Part shown: positions 7,201 through 14,821 of the stretch, piece by piece
Position numbering within the stretch: the stretch's first letter is position 1
Layout of the letters: every line of letters begins with the position of its first letter
Assembly (NCBI GenBank): GCA_050945755.1
Contig: JBMNTN010000017.1
Location: 1-36,360, forward strand
DNA length: 36,360 bases
From: JAQVXR01 sp050945755
GTDB taxonomy: Bacteria > Bacillota > Dehalobacteriia > Dehalobacteriales > Dehalobacteriaceae
Direction: 5' to 3'
Program-made: the position numbers and the translations under genes
The notes under the pieces: model-generated
Databases searched by the model: none
Told to the model about the DNA's origin: nothing
The model's input: the letters and a program-made list of their open reading frames with translations, nothing else

Positions 7201-7743
7201 TTGGTTACCCAACAGCCATTAGGCGGTAAAGCACAGTTCGGTGGGCAGCGGTTTGGGGAGATGGAAGTCTGGGCACTGGAGGCCTACGGATCTTCTTATA
7301 CCTTGCAGGAAATTTTAACAGTGAAGTCTGATGATGTTGTGGGACGGGTTAAAACATATGAAGCCATTGTTAAGGGTGAGAACGTGCCGGAACCGGGTGT
7401 TCCGGAATCGTTTAAGGTACTGATAAAAGAACTGCAAAGTTTGAGTTTGGATGTTAAGGTACTTTCGGAAGAAGATGAGGAAATTGAGATAAAAGAAGAA
7501 GAAGAAGACATTGCTGAGACTGCCAAAGAACTAGGGATAGATATACTAGGCGAAGAACGAGGGGGAAAAGCCCCTAAGGAAGATAGTGAGGACACGACAG
7601 AAGAAGACTCCGAGGATGAGACTGATGATGAGGAATTGGAATTGGACTTGGACTTGGATTTAGACAACTTCAAATCGTTAGATGATGAAACTGCTGACGG
7701 GGATTTTGGCCTTGCTAATCAGGATGACGATTTGGACGAATAG
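4234..7743 (+). CDS. rpoB: DNA-directed RNA polymerase subunit beta
   Basis: Beta subunit (1169 residues) forms one pincer and half of the active site of RNA polymerase. The rifampicin-binding region (about residues 400-440) reads SSQLSQFMDQTNPL, then HKRRLSALGPGGLSRER; residues at the usual resistance positions D516, H526 and S531 (E. coli numbering) are the sensitive ones. The conserved GDKMAGRHGNKG lies near residue 853. I chose ATG 4234 (MAYPSAVGTRERRSYA) because GGGGTGAGGTG sits just before it; an in-frame ATG at 4171 has only a weak site and would add 21 residues unlike the family. The last 90 or so residues form a very acidic tail. rpoC follows after 36 bases. Confidence 0.97.
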   Translation: MAYPSAVGTRERRSYARIQEVLEMPNLIEVQRKSYHWFLNEGLKEIFHDISPIQDFTGNLVLEFVGYTLGESKYSVDDCKERDVTYAAPLRVKVRLINKETGEVKEQEVFMGDFPLMTDKGTFIINGAERVIVSQLVRSPGVYYSESIDATGVRLYGATIIPNRGAWLEFETDVNENIYVRVDRTRKIPATVLIRALGYKTNAHILDLFDNNQHIQVTLEKDNTTSEDEALVEIYKRLRPGEPPTVDSARSLLYTLYFDPKRYDLGHVGRYKLHKKLEHGILRKISEDGKVWDEDKHRYVEKEITEEISNDYIRHLTKPDVIEAIRYLLKLMNGEHKADDIDHLGNRRLRSVGELLQNQFRIGLSRMERVVRERMTIQDVDVITPQVLVNIRPVVAAIKEFFGSSQLSQFMDQTNPLAELTHKRRLSALGPGGLSRERAGFEVRDVHHSHYGRMCPIETPEGPNIGLIGSLSTFARINEFGFIETPYRRVDKERGIVTDTIDYLTADEEDKFVVAQANEPLDNEGRFVNRRVNARFGSEIIVIPSERVDYMDVSPKQVVSVATALIPFLEHDDANRALMGANMQRQAVPLLRTDAPLVGTGIEHKTARDSLVVEMSEGPGIVEKVTGKEIVVRLDNGTLKRHKLLKFQRSNQGTCINQKPIVQRGQRVEKGQVIADGPSTDMGELALGRNVLVAFMTWEGYNYEDAILLSEKLVKEDYFTSIHIEEYECDARDTKLGPEEITRDIPNVGEDILKDLDENGIIRVGAEVRPADILVGKVTPKGETELTAEERLLRAIFGEKAREVRDTSLRVPHGESGKVVDVKVFSRENGDELAPGVNKLVRVYVAQKRKISVGDKMAGRHGNKGVVSRILPEEMMPFLPDGTPIELVLNPLGVPSRMNIGQVLECHLGWAAQKLGIHVATPVFDGAREEDVFGTLKEAGLPKSGKTILYDGRTGEPFDNQVTVGYVYMLKLAHLVDDKIHARSTGPYSLVTQQPLGGKAQFGGQRFGEMEVWALEAYGSSYTLQEILTVKSDDVVGRVKTYEAIVKGENVPEPGVPESFKVLIKELQSLSLDVKVLSEEDEEIEIKEEEEDIAETAKELGIDILGEERGGKAPKEDSEDTTEEDSEDETDDEELELDLDLDLDNFKSLDDETADGDFGLANQDDDLDE

Positions 7744-7779
7744 GATTAGAAGTGAAATTTCTCGAAGGGAGAGAGGCCC

Positions 7780-10700
7780 TTGTTAGATGTTAGTAACTTT
7801 GATCGTATGCGGATCGGGCTGGCATCACCGGAACAGATTCTCCAGTGGTCCCATGGGGAGGTAAAGAAACCGGAAACTATTAATTATCGGACGCTGAAAC
7901 CGGAACGAGATGGCTTATTTTGCGAACGAATCTTTGGACCAACGCGGGATTGGGAGTGTCATTGCGGAAAATATAAGCGTGTGCGTTATAAGGGAATAGT
8001 TTGTGATCGGTGTGGAGTGGAAGTAACCAGATCAAAAGTTCGTCGAGAACGTATGGGGCATATTGAACTGGCAGCTCCGGTCTCTCATATTTGGTATTTC
8101 AAAGGAATTCCCAGCCGGATGGGTTTGTTGCTTGACATGTCGCCACGTTCCCTGGAAAAAGTTTTATATTTCGTTTCCTATATTGTACTGGACCCCGGGG
8201 ATACCCCTTTGATGAAAAAGCAGCTTCTAACAGAGACAGAATACCGGGACTATCGGGAAAAATATGGACAGCGCTTTTCTGCAGGTATGGGAGCAGAAGC
8301 CGTTAAGGAAATGCTCCGGGAAATGGATATGGAAGAACTGGCCAAAGAACTGCGTACTGAACTTAAAGAAGTAAGCGGTCAGAGAAGGGTTCGGGCAATT
8401 CGCCGCCTGGAGGTTGTTGAGGCATTTCTCCATTCCGGCAACAAACCGGAGTGGATGGTTATGGATGTTATCCCGGTGATTCCACCGGAACTGCGCCCGA
8501 TGGTACAACTGGACGGAGGCCGGTTTGCCACCTCCGATCTAAATGATTTATATCGCAGAGTGATTAATAGGAATAACCGTTTAAAGAGGCTTCTGGACTT
8601 AGGTGCCCCGGATATTATTGTCCGCAATGAGAAGCGAATGCTTCAAGAAGCTGTAGATGCACTTGTTGATAATGGACGGCGTGGCCGGCCCGTGACCGGC
8701 CCCGGTAATCGGCCCTTAAAATCATTAAGCGACATGTTAAAAGGAAAACAAGGTCGTTTCCGGCAGAACTTATTAGGAAAACGGGTTGATTATTCCGGTC
8801 GATCCGTGATTGTAGTTGGTCCGGAGTTGAAATTTCACCAGTGCGGTCTGCCAAAAGAAATGGCGCTCGAGCTGTTTAAACCATTTGTGATGAAGAGGCT
8901 CGTTAATGATGGCCACGCGCATAACATAAAGAGTGCGAAAAGAATGGTAGAAAGGGTGCGCTCGGAAGTTTGGGATGTGCTGGAAGAAGTTATCAAAGAA
9001 CATCCGGTATTACTAAACCGTGCGCCTACTCTACATAGGTTAGGAATTCAGGCCTTTGAACCGGTGCTGGTTGAAGGCCGGGCATTGCAGATTCATCCTC
9101 TTGTATGTACCGCATATAACGCTGACTTTGACGGAGACCAGATGGCGGTACACGTACCTCTTTCTGCTGAGGCTCAAGCAGAAGCGCGCCTTTTAATGCT
9201 GTCTGCATATAATATTTTGAACCCGAAAGATGGCAGGCCAGTGGCGGTACCGACTCAAGATATGGTACTTGGGTCCTATTATCTTACAGCCGATAAAGAT
9301 GGTGCGAAAGGCGAGGGAAAAGTATTTGTAAATTATAACGAGGCTTTTCGCGCTTATCTAAGCGGGGATGTGGATTTGCATGCCAAAGTGTTTATTCAAA
9401 AACCTGCTGAATGGGATTACCAAAATGTAAATAAAGAAAAAAAGGAATTTGAAAAAGATGCGTTTGGTCGTTACCAGCGTCTGGAAACAACTGTCGGAAG
9501 GTTGATTTTTAATTACGAAACTCCTATTCCGCGGGGACTTGGTTTTTACAATAGTGAAGTTGATAAAAGGACATTGGGTAAAATTGTTGACCGGTGTTAT
9601 CGACGGTTAGGAATTTCCGCTGCGGCAGAATTGATTGATGGAATAAAGAAGCTTGGCTTTAGTTATTCAACAAAAGCAGGTATAACTATTGGAGTAGAGG
9701 ATATTAAAGTCCCTGAAGCCAAAAAGACTATTTTAACAGAGTCCGAAGCAGCGGTTGAGCAGGTAGAAGAACAATATCGTCGCGGTTTAATTACTGATGA
9801 AGAAAGATATCAAAAAGTAATCGGTATTTGGAATAAGGCAACAGATGATATTACTAAAGCATTGATGACTCATTTGGATAAATTCAATCCAATTTTTATG
9901 ATGGCAAACTCGGGTGCCCGAGGTAATGTACAGCAGATTAGACAGTTGGCTGGAGCCCGAGGGCTAATGGCGGATCCTTCTGGCCGGATTATTGACTTGC
10001 CCATTAAAGCTAATTTCCGAGAAGGGTTAACGGTATTGGAGTTCTTTATCTCCACCCACGGGGCAAGAAAAGGTTTGGCTGATACAGCCCTGCGTACCGC
10101 AGACTCTGGTTATCTGACTAGACGACTAGTTGATGTGTCACAGGATGTCATTGTCAGGGAAGATGACTGCGGAGATACTCAAGGCATCTGGGTAAGTGAG
10201 ATTAAAGATGTAGAATCAATGGCTGAGCGACTTGAAGGAAGAGTGGCAAATCAGGCTTTGGTTGATGAAAAAACCGGAGAGGTGCTTTTAACTGAGGGCG
10301 AAGAGATTAGCGAAGAACAGGCTGCAAAAGCCGAGGAGTATTTAAAGACACTTCCCCCGGAAAAGCGCAAGGTAAATATTCGTTCAGTCCTTACCTGCCG
10401 GACCCGGTACGGGGTTTGCCGGAAATGTTACGGACGCAATCTTGCCACCGGCGGGCCGGTTGATATCGGGGAAGCAGTAGGAATTATTGCCGCTCAATCT
10501 ATCGGTGAGCCTGGAACTCAGCTCACAATGAGAACATTCCATACCGGTGGGGTTGCCGGGGACGATATTACGCAAGGTCTGCCCCGAGTTGAGGAATTAT
10601 TTGAAGCGAGAAAACCTAAGGGCCAGGGCATTATTGCGGAAACCGACGGGGAAGTGCATATTGTCGAGAATAAAGGGCGCAGGGAAATTCGCCTCCTCAG

Positions 10701-11343
10701 AGACGGGGAAGAAAAAGATAGCTATCCGGTACCTTATGGCTCAAGGCTAAAGGTAGAGGAAGGGCAGTGGGTTGAGGCAGGGGATGATTTAACGGAAGGC
10801 TCCGTTAATCCCCATGATCTTTTGAAGGTAAAAGGTGTCCGGGGCGTTCAAATGTATTTGTTAAGAGAGGTTCAGCGAGTATACAGGCTCCAAGGGGTGG
10901 ATATTAACGACAAGCATATTGAAGTGATTATTCGCCAGATGTTAAAGAAAGTCAAAATTGATGAAGCCGGAGATACAGGCCTGCTTCCCGGAGCTCTGGT
11001 TGATGTATTTGAGTTCGAAGCCAAGAATGAAGCGGCAGTCCAAGAGGGTAGGCAACCAGCGGTTGCCCGACCGGTGCTTTTGGGCATAACAAAGGCTGCT
11101 TTAGCTACTGATTCTTTCTTGTCTGCCGCTTCATTCCAGGAAACCACCAGGGTGCTTACCGATGCGGCAATTAAAGGCAAAGTTGATCCGTTAATGGGAT
11201 TAAAAGAGAACGTCATTATAGGCAAATTGATTCCGGCTGGGACCGGAATGTCCAGATATCGAAATATTAAGGTAATTCCCCCCAATCAGCCGGAAGATAT
11301 TGAGTGCTTATTGACACCTAATGTTGAAAATGATAGTATATGA
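7780..11343 (+). CDS. rpoC: DNA-directed RNA polymerase subunit beta'
   Basis: Beta' subunit (1187 residues) carries the catalytic magnesium site. NADFDGDQMAVHVP places the three catalytic aspartates at D449, D451 and D453. The first zinc site is C60, C62, C75 and C78, and the second is C797, C873, C880 and C883. It also shows the GRRGRPVTGPGNRPLKSLSD rudder/lid neighbourhood. The start is TTG at 7780 (MLDVSNFDRMRIGLASPEQI), 9 bases after AAGGGA, which keeps the conserved N-terminus. The stop codon lies 30 bases before the L7Ae-like gene, so the genes are likely co-transcribed. No insertion or frameshift was noticed. Confidence 0.97.
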   Translation: MLDVSNFDRMRIGLASPEQILQWSHGEVKKPETINYRTLKPERDGLFCERIFGPTRDWECHCGKYKRVRYKGIVCDRCGVEVTRSKVRRERMGHIELAAPVSHIWYFKGIPSRMGLLLDMSPRSLEKVLYFVSYIVLDPGDTPLMKKQLLTETEYRDYREKYGQRFSAGMGAEAVKEMLREMDMEELAKELRTELKEVSGQRRVRAIRRLEVVEAFLHSGNKPEWMVMDVIPVIPPELRPMVQLDGGRFATSDLNDLYRRVINRNNRLKRLLDLGAPDIIVRNEKRMLQEAVDALVDNGRRGRPVTGPGNRPLKSLSDMLKGKQGRFRQNLLGKRVDYSGRSVIVVGPELKFHQCGLPKEMALELFKPFVMKRLVNDGHAHNIKSAKRMVERVRSEVWDVLEEVIKEHPVLLNRAPTLHRLGIQAFEPVLVEGRALQIHPLVCTAYNADFDGDQMAVHVPLSAEAQAEARLLMLSAYNILNPKDGRPVAVPTQDMVLGSYYLTADKDGAKGEGKVFVNYNEAFRAYLSGDVDLHAKVFIQKPAEWDYQNVNKEKKEFEKDAFGRYQRLETTVGRLIFNYETPIPRGLGFYNSEVDKRTLGKIVDRCYRRLGISAAAELIDGIKKLGFSYSTKAGITIGVEDIKVPEAKKTILTESEAAVEQVEEQYRRGLITDEERYQKVIGIWNKATDDITKALMTHLDKFNPIFMMANSGARGNVQQIRQLAGARGLMADPSGRIIDLPIKANFREGLTVLEFFISTHGARKGLADTALRTADSGYLTRRLVDVSQDVIVREDDCGDTQGIWVSEIKDVESMAERLEGRVANQALVDEKTGEVLLTEGEEISEEQAAKAEEYLKTLPPEKRKVNIRSVLTCRTRYGVCRKCYGRNLATGGPVDIGEAVGIIAAQSIGEPGTQLTMRTFHTGGVAGDDITQGLPRVEELFEARKPKGQGIIAETDGEVHIVENKGRREIRLLRDGEEKDSYPVPYGSRLKVEEGQWVEAGDDLTEGSVNPHDLLKVKGVRGVQMYLLREVQRVYRLQGVDINDKHIEVIIRQMLKKVKIDEAGDTGLLPGALVDVFEFEAKNEAAVQEGRQPAVARPVLLGITKAALATDSFLSAASFQETTRVLTDAAIKGKVDPLMGLKENVIIGKLIPAGTGMSRYRNIKVIPPNQPEDIECLLTPNVENDSI

Positions 11344-11372
11344 AAGTGTGTTGCGACAAGGAGGTTGAGCAG

Positions 11373-11618
11373 ATGAACCTTAACGAGTTGAGGAGCAGCC
11401 GGAAAACCATAGGCACAAAACAGGCAATAAAAGCTGTTCAAAAAGGTGATGCACAAAAGGTCTTTGTGGCGAGTGATGCTGAATCCCGGGTAGTTATGCC
11501 TCTGATTGAATTGTGTACAGAAAAGAATGTACCAATTGAAAAGGTAGACTCAATGGAGGAACTGGGTAAAGCCTGTGGGATAAATGTGGGGACCGCTTCT
11601 GTTGCTGTTATTAAATAA
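11373..11618 (+). CDS. L7Ae-like K-turn RNA-binding protein (YbxF family)
   Basis: Small protein (81 residues) of the L7Ae/L30e/S12e/Gadd45 family, as in Bacillus YbxF, which binds kink-turn RNA. Visible family features are TKQAIKAVQKGDAQKVFVAS in the N-terminal half, a central ESRVVMPLIELCTEKNVPI, and GKACGINVGTASVAVI at the end. The position between rpoC and rpsL is standard in Firmicutes. I chose ATG 11373, which follows AAGGAGGTTG (11358-11367); an earlier in-frame ATG at 11340 overlaps the rpoC stop and has no such site. Its cellular RNA target is not known from the sequence. Confidence 0.9.
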   Translation: MNLNELRSSRKTIGTKQAIKAVQKGDAQKVFVASDAESRVVMPLIELCTEKNVPIEKVDSMEELGKACGINVGTASVAVIK

Positions 11619-11661
11619 TGTAAATATAAAGTGTTTTTCATCGGGGAAGGAGGTGGAGTTA

Positions 11662-12048
11662 TTGCCAACTATCAGCCAATTAGTAAGGAAAAGCAGAGAT
11701 GTCCTGGAGAAAAAGTCAACTTCTCCGGCATTGAAAGAGAATCCCCAGAAAAGAGGCGTGTGTACTAGAGTTTATACTACTACACCAAAGAAGCCGAATT
11801 CTGCCTTAAGAAAGGTTGCCCGTGTTCGACTCACAAATGGAATAGAAGTAACAGCCTATATTCCTGGTATTGGTCACAATCTACAGGAACACTCAGTAAC
11901 CCTTGTCAGAGGAGGCAGGGTGAAGGACCTTCCCGGTGTTAGGTATCATATTGTACGAGGTGCTTTGGATACAGCCGGAGTGAATGAGCGGCGTCAGGGT
12001 AGATCCAAGTATGGAACCAAAAGGCCAAAAACCTCAGCGAAAAAGTAA
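11662..12048 (+). CDS. rpsL: Ribosomal protein S12
   Basis: S12 (128 residues) sits at the decoding centre and controls accuracy. The start is TTG at 11662 (MPTISQLVRKSR), after GGAAGGAGGTGG at 11646-11657; longer in-frame readings start inside or upstream of this site and do not fit the family. TTTPKKPNSALRK and GGRVKDLPGVRYHIVRG are intact, with lysines at the positions where changes give streptomycin resistance, so a streptomycin-sensitive form is expected. It is followed by a 138-base spacer containing a strong hairpin before rpsG. Confidence 0.97.
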   Translation: MPTISQLVRKSRDVLEKKSTSPALKENPQKRGVCTRVYTTTPKKPNSALRKVARVRLTNGIEVTAYIPGIGHNLQEHSVTLVRGGRVKDLPGVRYHIVRGALDTAGVNERRQGRSKYGTKRPKTSAKK

Positions 12049-12098
12049 AAGCTTTGATCTAGTTGTGACAAGGAATCGATATAAGATAAGATTAAATA

Positions 12099-12117
12099 CC
12101 GCCCAATTATTGGGCGG
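12099..12117 (+). other. Hairpin in the rpsL-rpsG spacer
   Basis: CCGCCCAA (12099-12106) pairs perfectly with TTGGGCGG (12110-12117) around a 3-base loop. No T-run follows, so it is unlikely to be a normal terminator. In E. coli, S7 binds the S12-S7 spacer to repress the str operon; this could be a functional counterpart, but I see no specific sequence match. Confidence 0.6.
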
Positions 12118-12186
12118 GTAGTCTATTTATGTATGATTTGGTGCTTTTAATGTAATACTATTACAAGTGTCAAAGGGGGGAATTGA

Positions 12187-12657
12187 ATGCCGAGAAGAGG
12201 AAATATAGCGAAGAATGAATTGCTTTCCGATCCGGTTTATAAAAGCAAAGTTGTGACAAAACTGATCAATCAGATTATGCTTGATGGTAAGAAAGGCGTT
12301 GCCGAGGATATCGTGTACAGTGCCTTTGACATGGTCCAGGAGAAAACCGGGAAAGACCCGATTGAAGTGTTTGATACAGCTATGAAAAATATTATGCCGG
12401 TGCTAGAAGTTAAAGCCCGTAGGGTAGGGGGCGCAAACTACCAAGTTCCTGTTGAAGTTAGAGCAGACCGGAGGCAGACTCTTGGTATCCGCTGGTTGGT
12501 CTCTTATGCACGGAAACGTGGTGGAAAGACAATGCGGGAAAAACTGGCTGGAGAGATTTTAGATGCAGCAAATAATACTGGGGCTGCGGTAAAAAAACGT
12601 GAAGATACTCATAAAATGGCGGAGGCAAATAAGGCATTTGCACATTACCGCTGGTAA
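12187..12657 (+). CDS. rpsG: Ribosomal protein S7
   Basis: S7 (156 residues, typical length) starts assembly of the 30S head and lines the E site. The start MPRRGNIAKNELLSDPVY, the central VLEVKARRVGGANYQVPVEV (about residues 71-90) and the end KMAEANKAFAHYRW are characteristic. The ATG at 12187 is 6 bases after AAAGGGGGG. fusA follows after 46 bases, the usual str order. Confidence 0.98.
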   Translation: MPRRGNIAKNELLSDPVYKSKVVTKLINQIMLDGKKGVAEDIVYSAFDMVQEKTGKDPIEVFDTAMKNIMPVLEVKARRVGGANYQVPVEVRADRRQTLGIRWLVSYARKRGGKTMREKLAGEILDAANNTGAAVKKREDTHKMAEANKAFAHYRW

Positions 12658-12703
12658 AATTATTTTGACAGCAGGGGTAAGGCAGTAAGGAGGTCAAGAA
12701 GCA

Positions 12704-14779
12704 ATGACGAGACAATTTTCGTTGGAAAAGACACGTAATATTGGAATTATGGCACATATTGATGCAGGGAAAACGACCACCACTGAACGCATTCTGTTTT
12801 ATACCGGACGGGTTCATCGCCTTGGCGAGGTTCATGATGGTGCCGCTACGATGGATTGGATGGTGCAAGAACAGGAGCGGGGCATCACGATTACCTCGGC
12901 TGCTACGACATGTCATTGGAAAGATTATCGTATTAACATTATTGATACGCCAGGGCACGTGGACTTTACTGTAGAAGTGGAGCGTTCCCTTCGAGTACTT
13001 GACGGAGCAGTTGCTGTCTTTTGTTCCGTGGGGGGAGTGGAGCCTCAATCGGAAACAGTATGGAGACAAGCGGACCGTTATGGCGTGCCGAGAATTGCTT
13101 ATATTAACAAAATGGATCGGGTGGGTGCTGATTTTTTCCGCGTGGTCAATATGATCAGTGAGCGGCTTGGGGCTAACCCGGTTCCGATTCAACTGCCTAT
13201 TGGTTCTGAAGACCAATTCAGAGGCATTGTAGACTTGATTAAAAATAAAGCGATTCTCTACGTGGATGATTTAGGGACGAAAAGTACAGAGACAGATATT
13301 CCTGAGGAGATGGCTAATGTTGTTGCCGATTATCGGGAAAAGCTAATTGAGGCAGTTGCAGATACCAGTGAAGAGTTGACCATGAAATACCTGGAAGGTG
13401 AAGAAATCACTGAAGCTGAGATGAAAAAGGCTGTCAGGGAGGCCACTGTAAAGGTAAAAATGATCCCCGTTTTGTGCGGCTCTTCCTTTAAAAACAAAGG
13501 CGTACAACCGCTGTTAAACGCCATTGTGGACTTTATGCCTGCACCTACGGATGTCCCGGCAATACGTGGCGTTGTTACCGGTACAGAGGAAGAAGCAGAG
13601 CGGCATTCCAACGATCAGGAACCCTTTTCTGCTTTGGCATTTAAGATTATGACTGATCCTTATGTTGGAAAGCTGAGCTTTTTCCGAATTTATTCAGGGG
13701 TTTTGAAAAGCGGCTCTTATGTTTATAATTCCTCAAAGGGCAAAAAGGAACGTGTTGGTCGTTTGCTGCAAATGCATGCCAACCATCGGGAAGAAGTACA
13801 TGAAGCCCATGCAGGTGATATTTTAGCGGCAGTGGGGTTGAAGGACACGTCAACAGGAGATACCCTTTGTGATGAAGCCAATCCGATTATTCTGGAATCA
13901 ATGGATTTTCCGGAACCTGTGATTGATGTTGCAATAGAGCCAAAGACGACTGCTGACCAAGAAAAAATGAGTCTCGCCCTGCAGAAGCTTTCTGAAGAAG
14001 ACCCCACCTTCCGAGTACGGAGTGATCAGGAAACAGGGCAAACGATTATTTCCGGAATGGGAGAACTGCACCTGGAGATCATCACAGACCGATTGCTCAG
14101 GGAATTTCGCGTAGATGCAAATGTGGGGAAACCTCAGGTTGCATATCGAGAGACGATTCGTTCTGCTGTCCGGGCTGTTGGAAAGTTTATCCGTCAATCA
14201 GGAGGACATGGTCAGTACGGACATTGTGTGGTAGAATTTGAACCGTTAGAACCAGGTTCCGGGTTTGAATTTGTCAGTAAAATTGTCGGAGGGGTAATAC
14301 CCAAAGAATATATTCCGGCAGTGGAAGCTGGAATCCGTGAAGCAACGGACAACGGTATCTTAGCAGGGTTCCCGGTAGTGGACATTAAGGCAGTCTTGGT
14401 TGATGGTTCTTACCACGAGGTAGACTCATCGGAAATGGCGTTTAAAATAGCCGGTTCCTTAGCATTTAAAGAAGGAGCAAAGAAAGCTGCTCCGGTGATA
14501 CTGGAACCAATCTTTAAATTGGAAGTGGTTGTACCTGAGGAATATATGGGTGATGTCATCGGTGATATTAGTAGCCGCCGGGGTAGGGTGGAAGGAATGG
14601 AACCTAGATCTGGACTTCAGGTCATCAGAGGTTATGTACCCCTATCCGAAATGTTTGGGTATGCCACTGACCTGCGCTCTAAAACCCAAGGCCGGGGGAC
14701 ATATGTAATGCAGTTTGCCCGGTACGAAGAAGTGCCTAAGAATATTGCCGAAACAATTATTGTAAAACGGCAAGGATAA
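12704..14779 (+). CDS. fusA: Elongation factor G
   Basis: EF-G (691 residues) is the GTPase that drives translocation of tRNA and mRNA and, with RRF, ribosome recycling. G motifs are AHIDAGKT (residues 17-24), DTPGHVDF (81-88) and NKMD (135-138). The switch I region has QERGITITSAAT. Domain II follows after FMPAPTDVPAI, and the domain IV loop contains SGGHGQYGHCVVEFEP. Length fits the single-copy ribosomal EF-G rather than a tetracycline-resistance protein. The ATG at 12704 follows AAGGAGGTC. tuf copy 2 follows after 42 bases. Confidence 0.97.
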   Translation: MTRQFSLEKTRNIGIMAHIDAGKTTTTERILFYTGRVHRLGEVHDGAATMDWMVQEQERGITITSAATTCHWKDYRINIIDTPGHVDFTVEVERSLRVLDGAVAVFCSVGGVEPQSETVWRQADRYGVPRIAYINKMDRVGADFFRVVNMISERLGANPVPIQLPIGSEDQFRGIVDLIKNKAILYVDDLGTKSTETDIPEEMANVVADYREKLIEAVADTSEELTMKYLEGEEITEAEMKKAVREATVKVKMIPVLCGSSFKNKGVQPLLNAIVDFMPAPTDVPAIRGVVTGTEEEAERHSNDQEPFSALAFKIMTDPYVGKLSFFRIYSGVLKSGSYVYNSSKGKKERVGRLLQMHANHREEVHEAHAGDILAAVGLKDTSTGDTLCDEANPIILESMDFPEPVIDVAIEPKTTADQEKMSLALQKLSEEDPTFRVRSDQETGQTIISGMGELHLEIITDRLLREFRVDANVGKPQVAYRETIRSAVRAVGKFIRQSGGHGQYGHCVVEFEPLEPGSGFEFVSKIVGGVIPKEYIPAVEAGIREATDNGILAGFPVVDIKAVLVDGSYHEVDSSEMAFKIAGSLAFKEGAKKAAPVILEPIFKLEVVVPEEYMGDVIGDISSRRGRVEGMEPRSGLQVIRGYVPLSEMFGYATDLRSKTQGRGTYVMQFARYEEVPKNIAETIIVKRQG

Positions 14780-14821
14780 TTCGATAAATTAAAAAAAGTA
14801 GACATGGAGGGAATAATTCTC

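Noticed and set aside
7296..7673. Minus-strand open frame of 125 residues rich in serine
   Set aside because: It is the mirror image of the acidic Glu/Asp tail of rpoB (GAA/GAT codons read backwards give serine-rich text); no start signals.
11584..11661. Longer S12 reading starting at 11584
   Set aside because: The added residues cover the end of the L7Ae-like gene and the rpsL ribosome binding site, and are unlike S12. TTG 11662 fits.
12458..13216. Minus-strand open frame of 252 residues opposite rpsG/fusA
   Set aside because: It lies fully across two firm genes, has no family likeness and no ribosome binding site, and is a by-product of codon bias.
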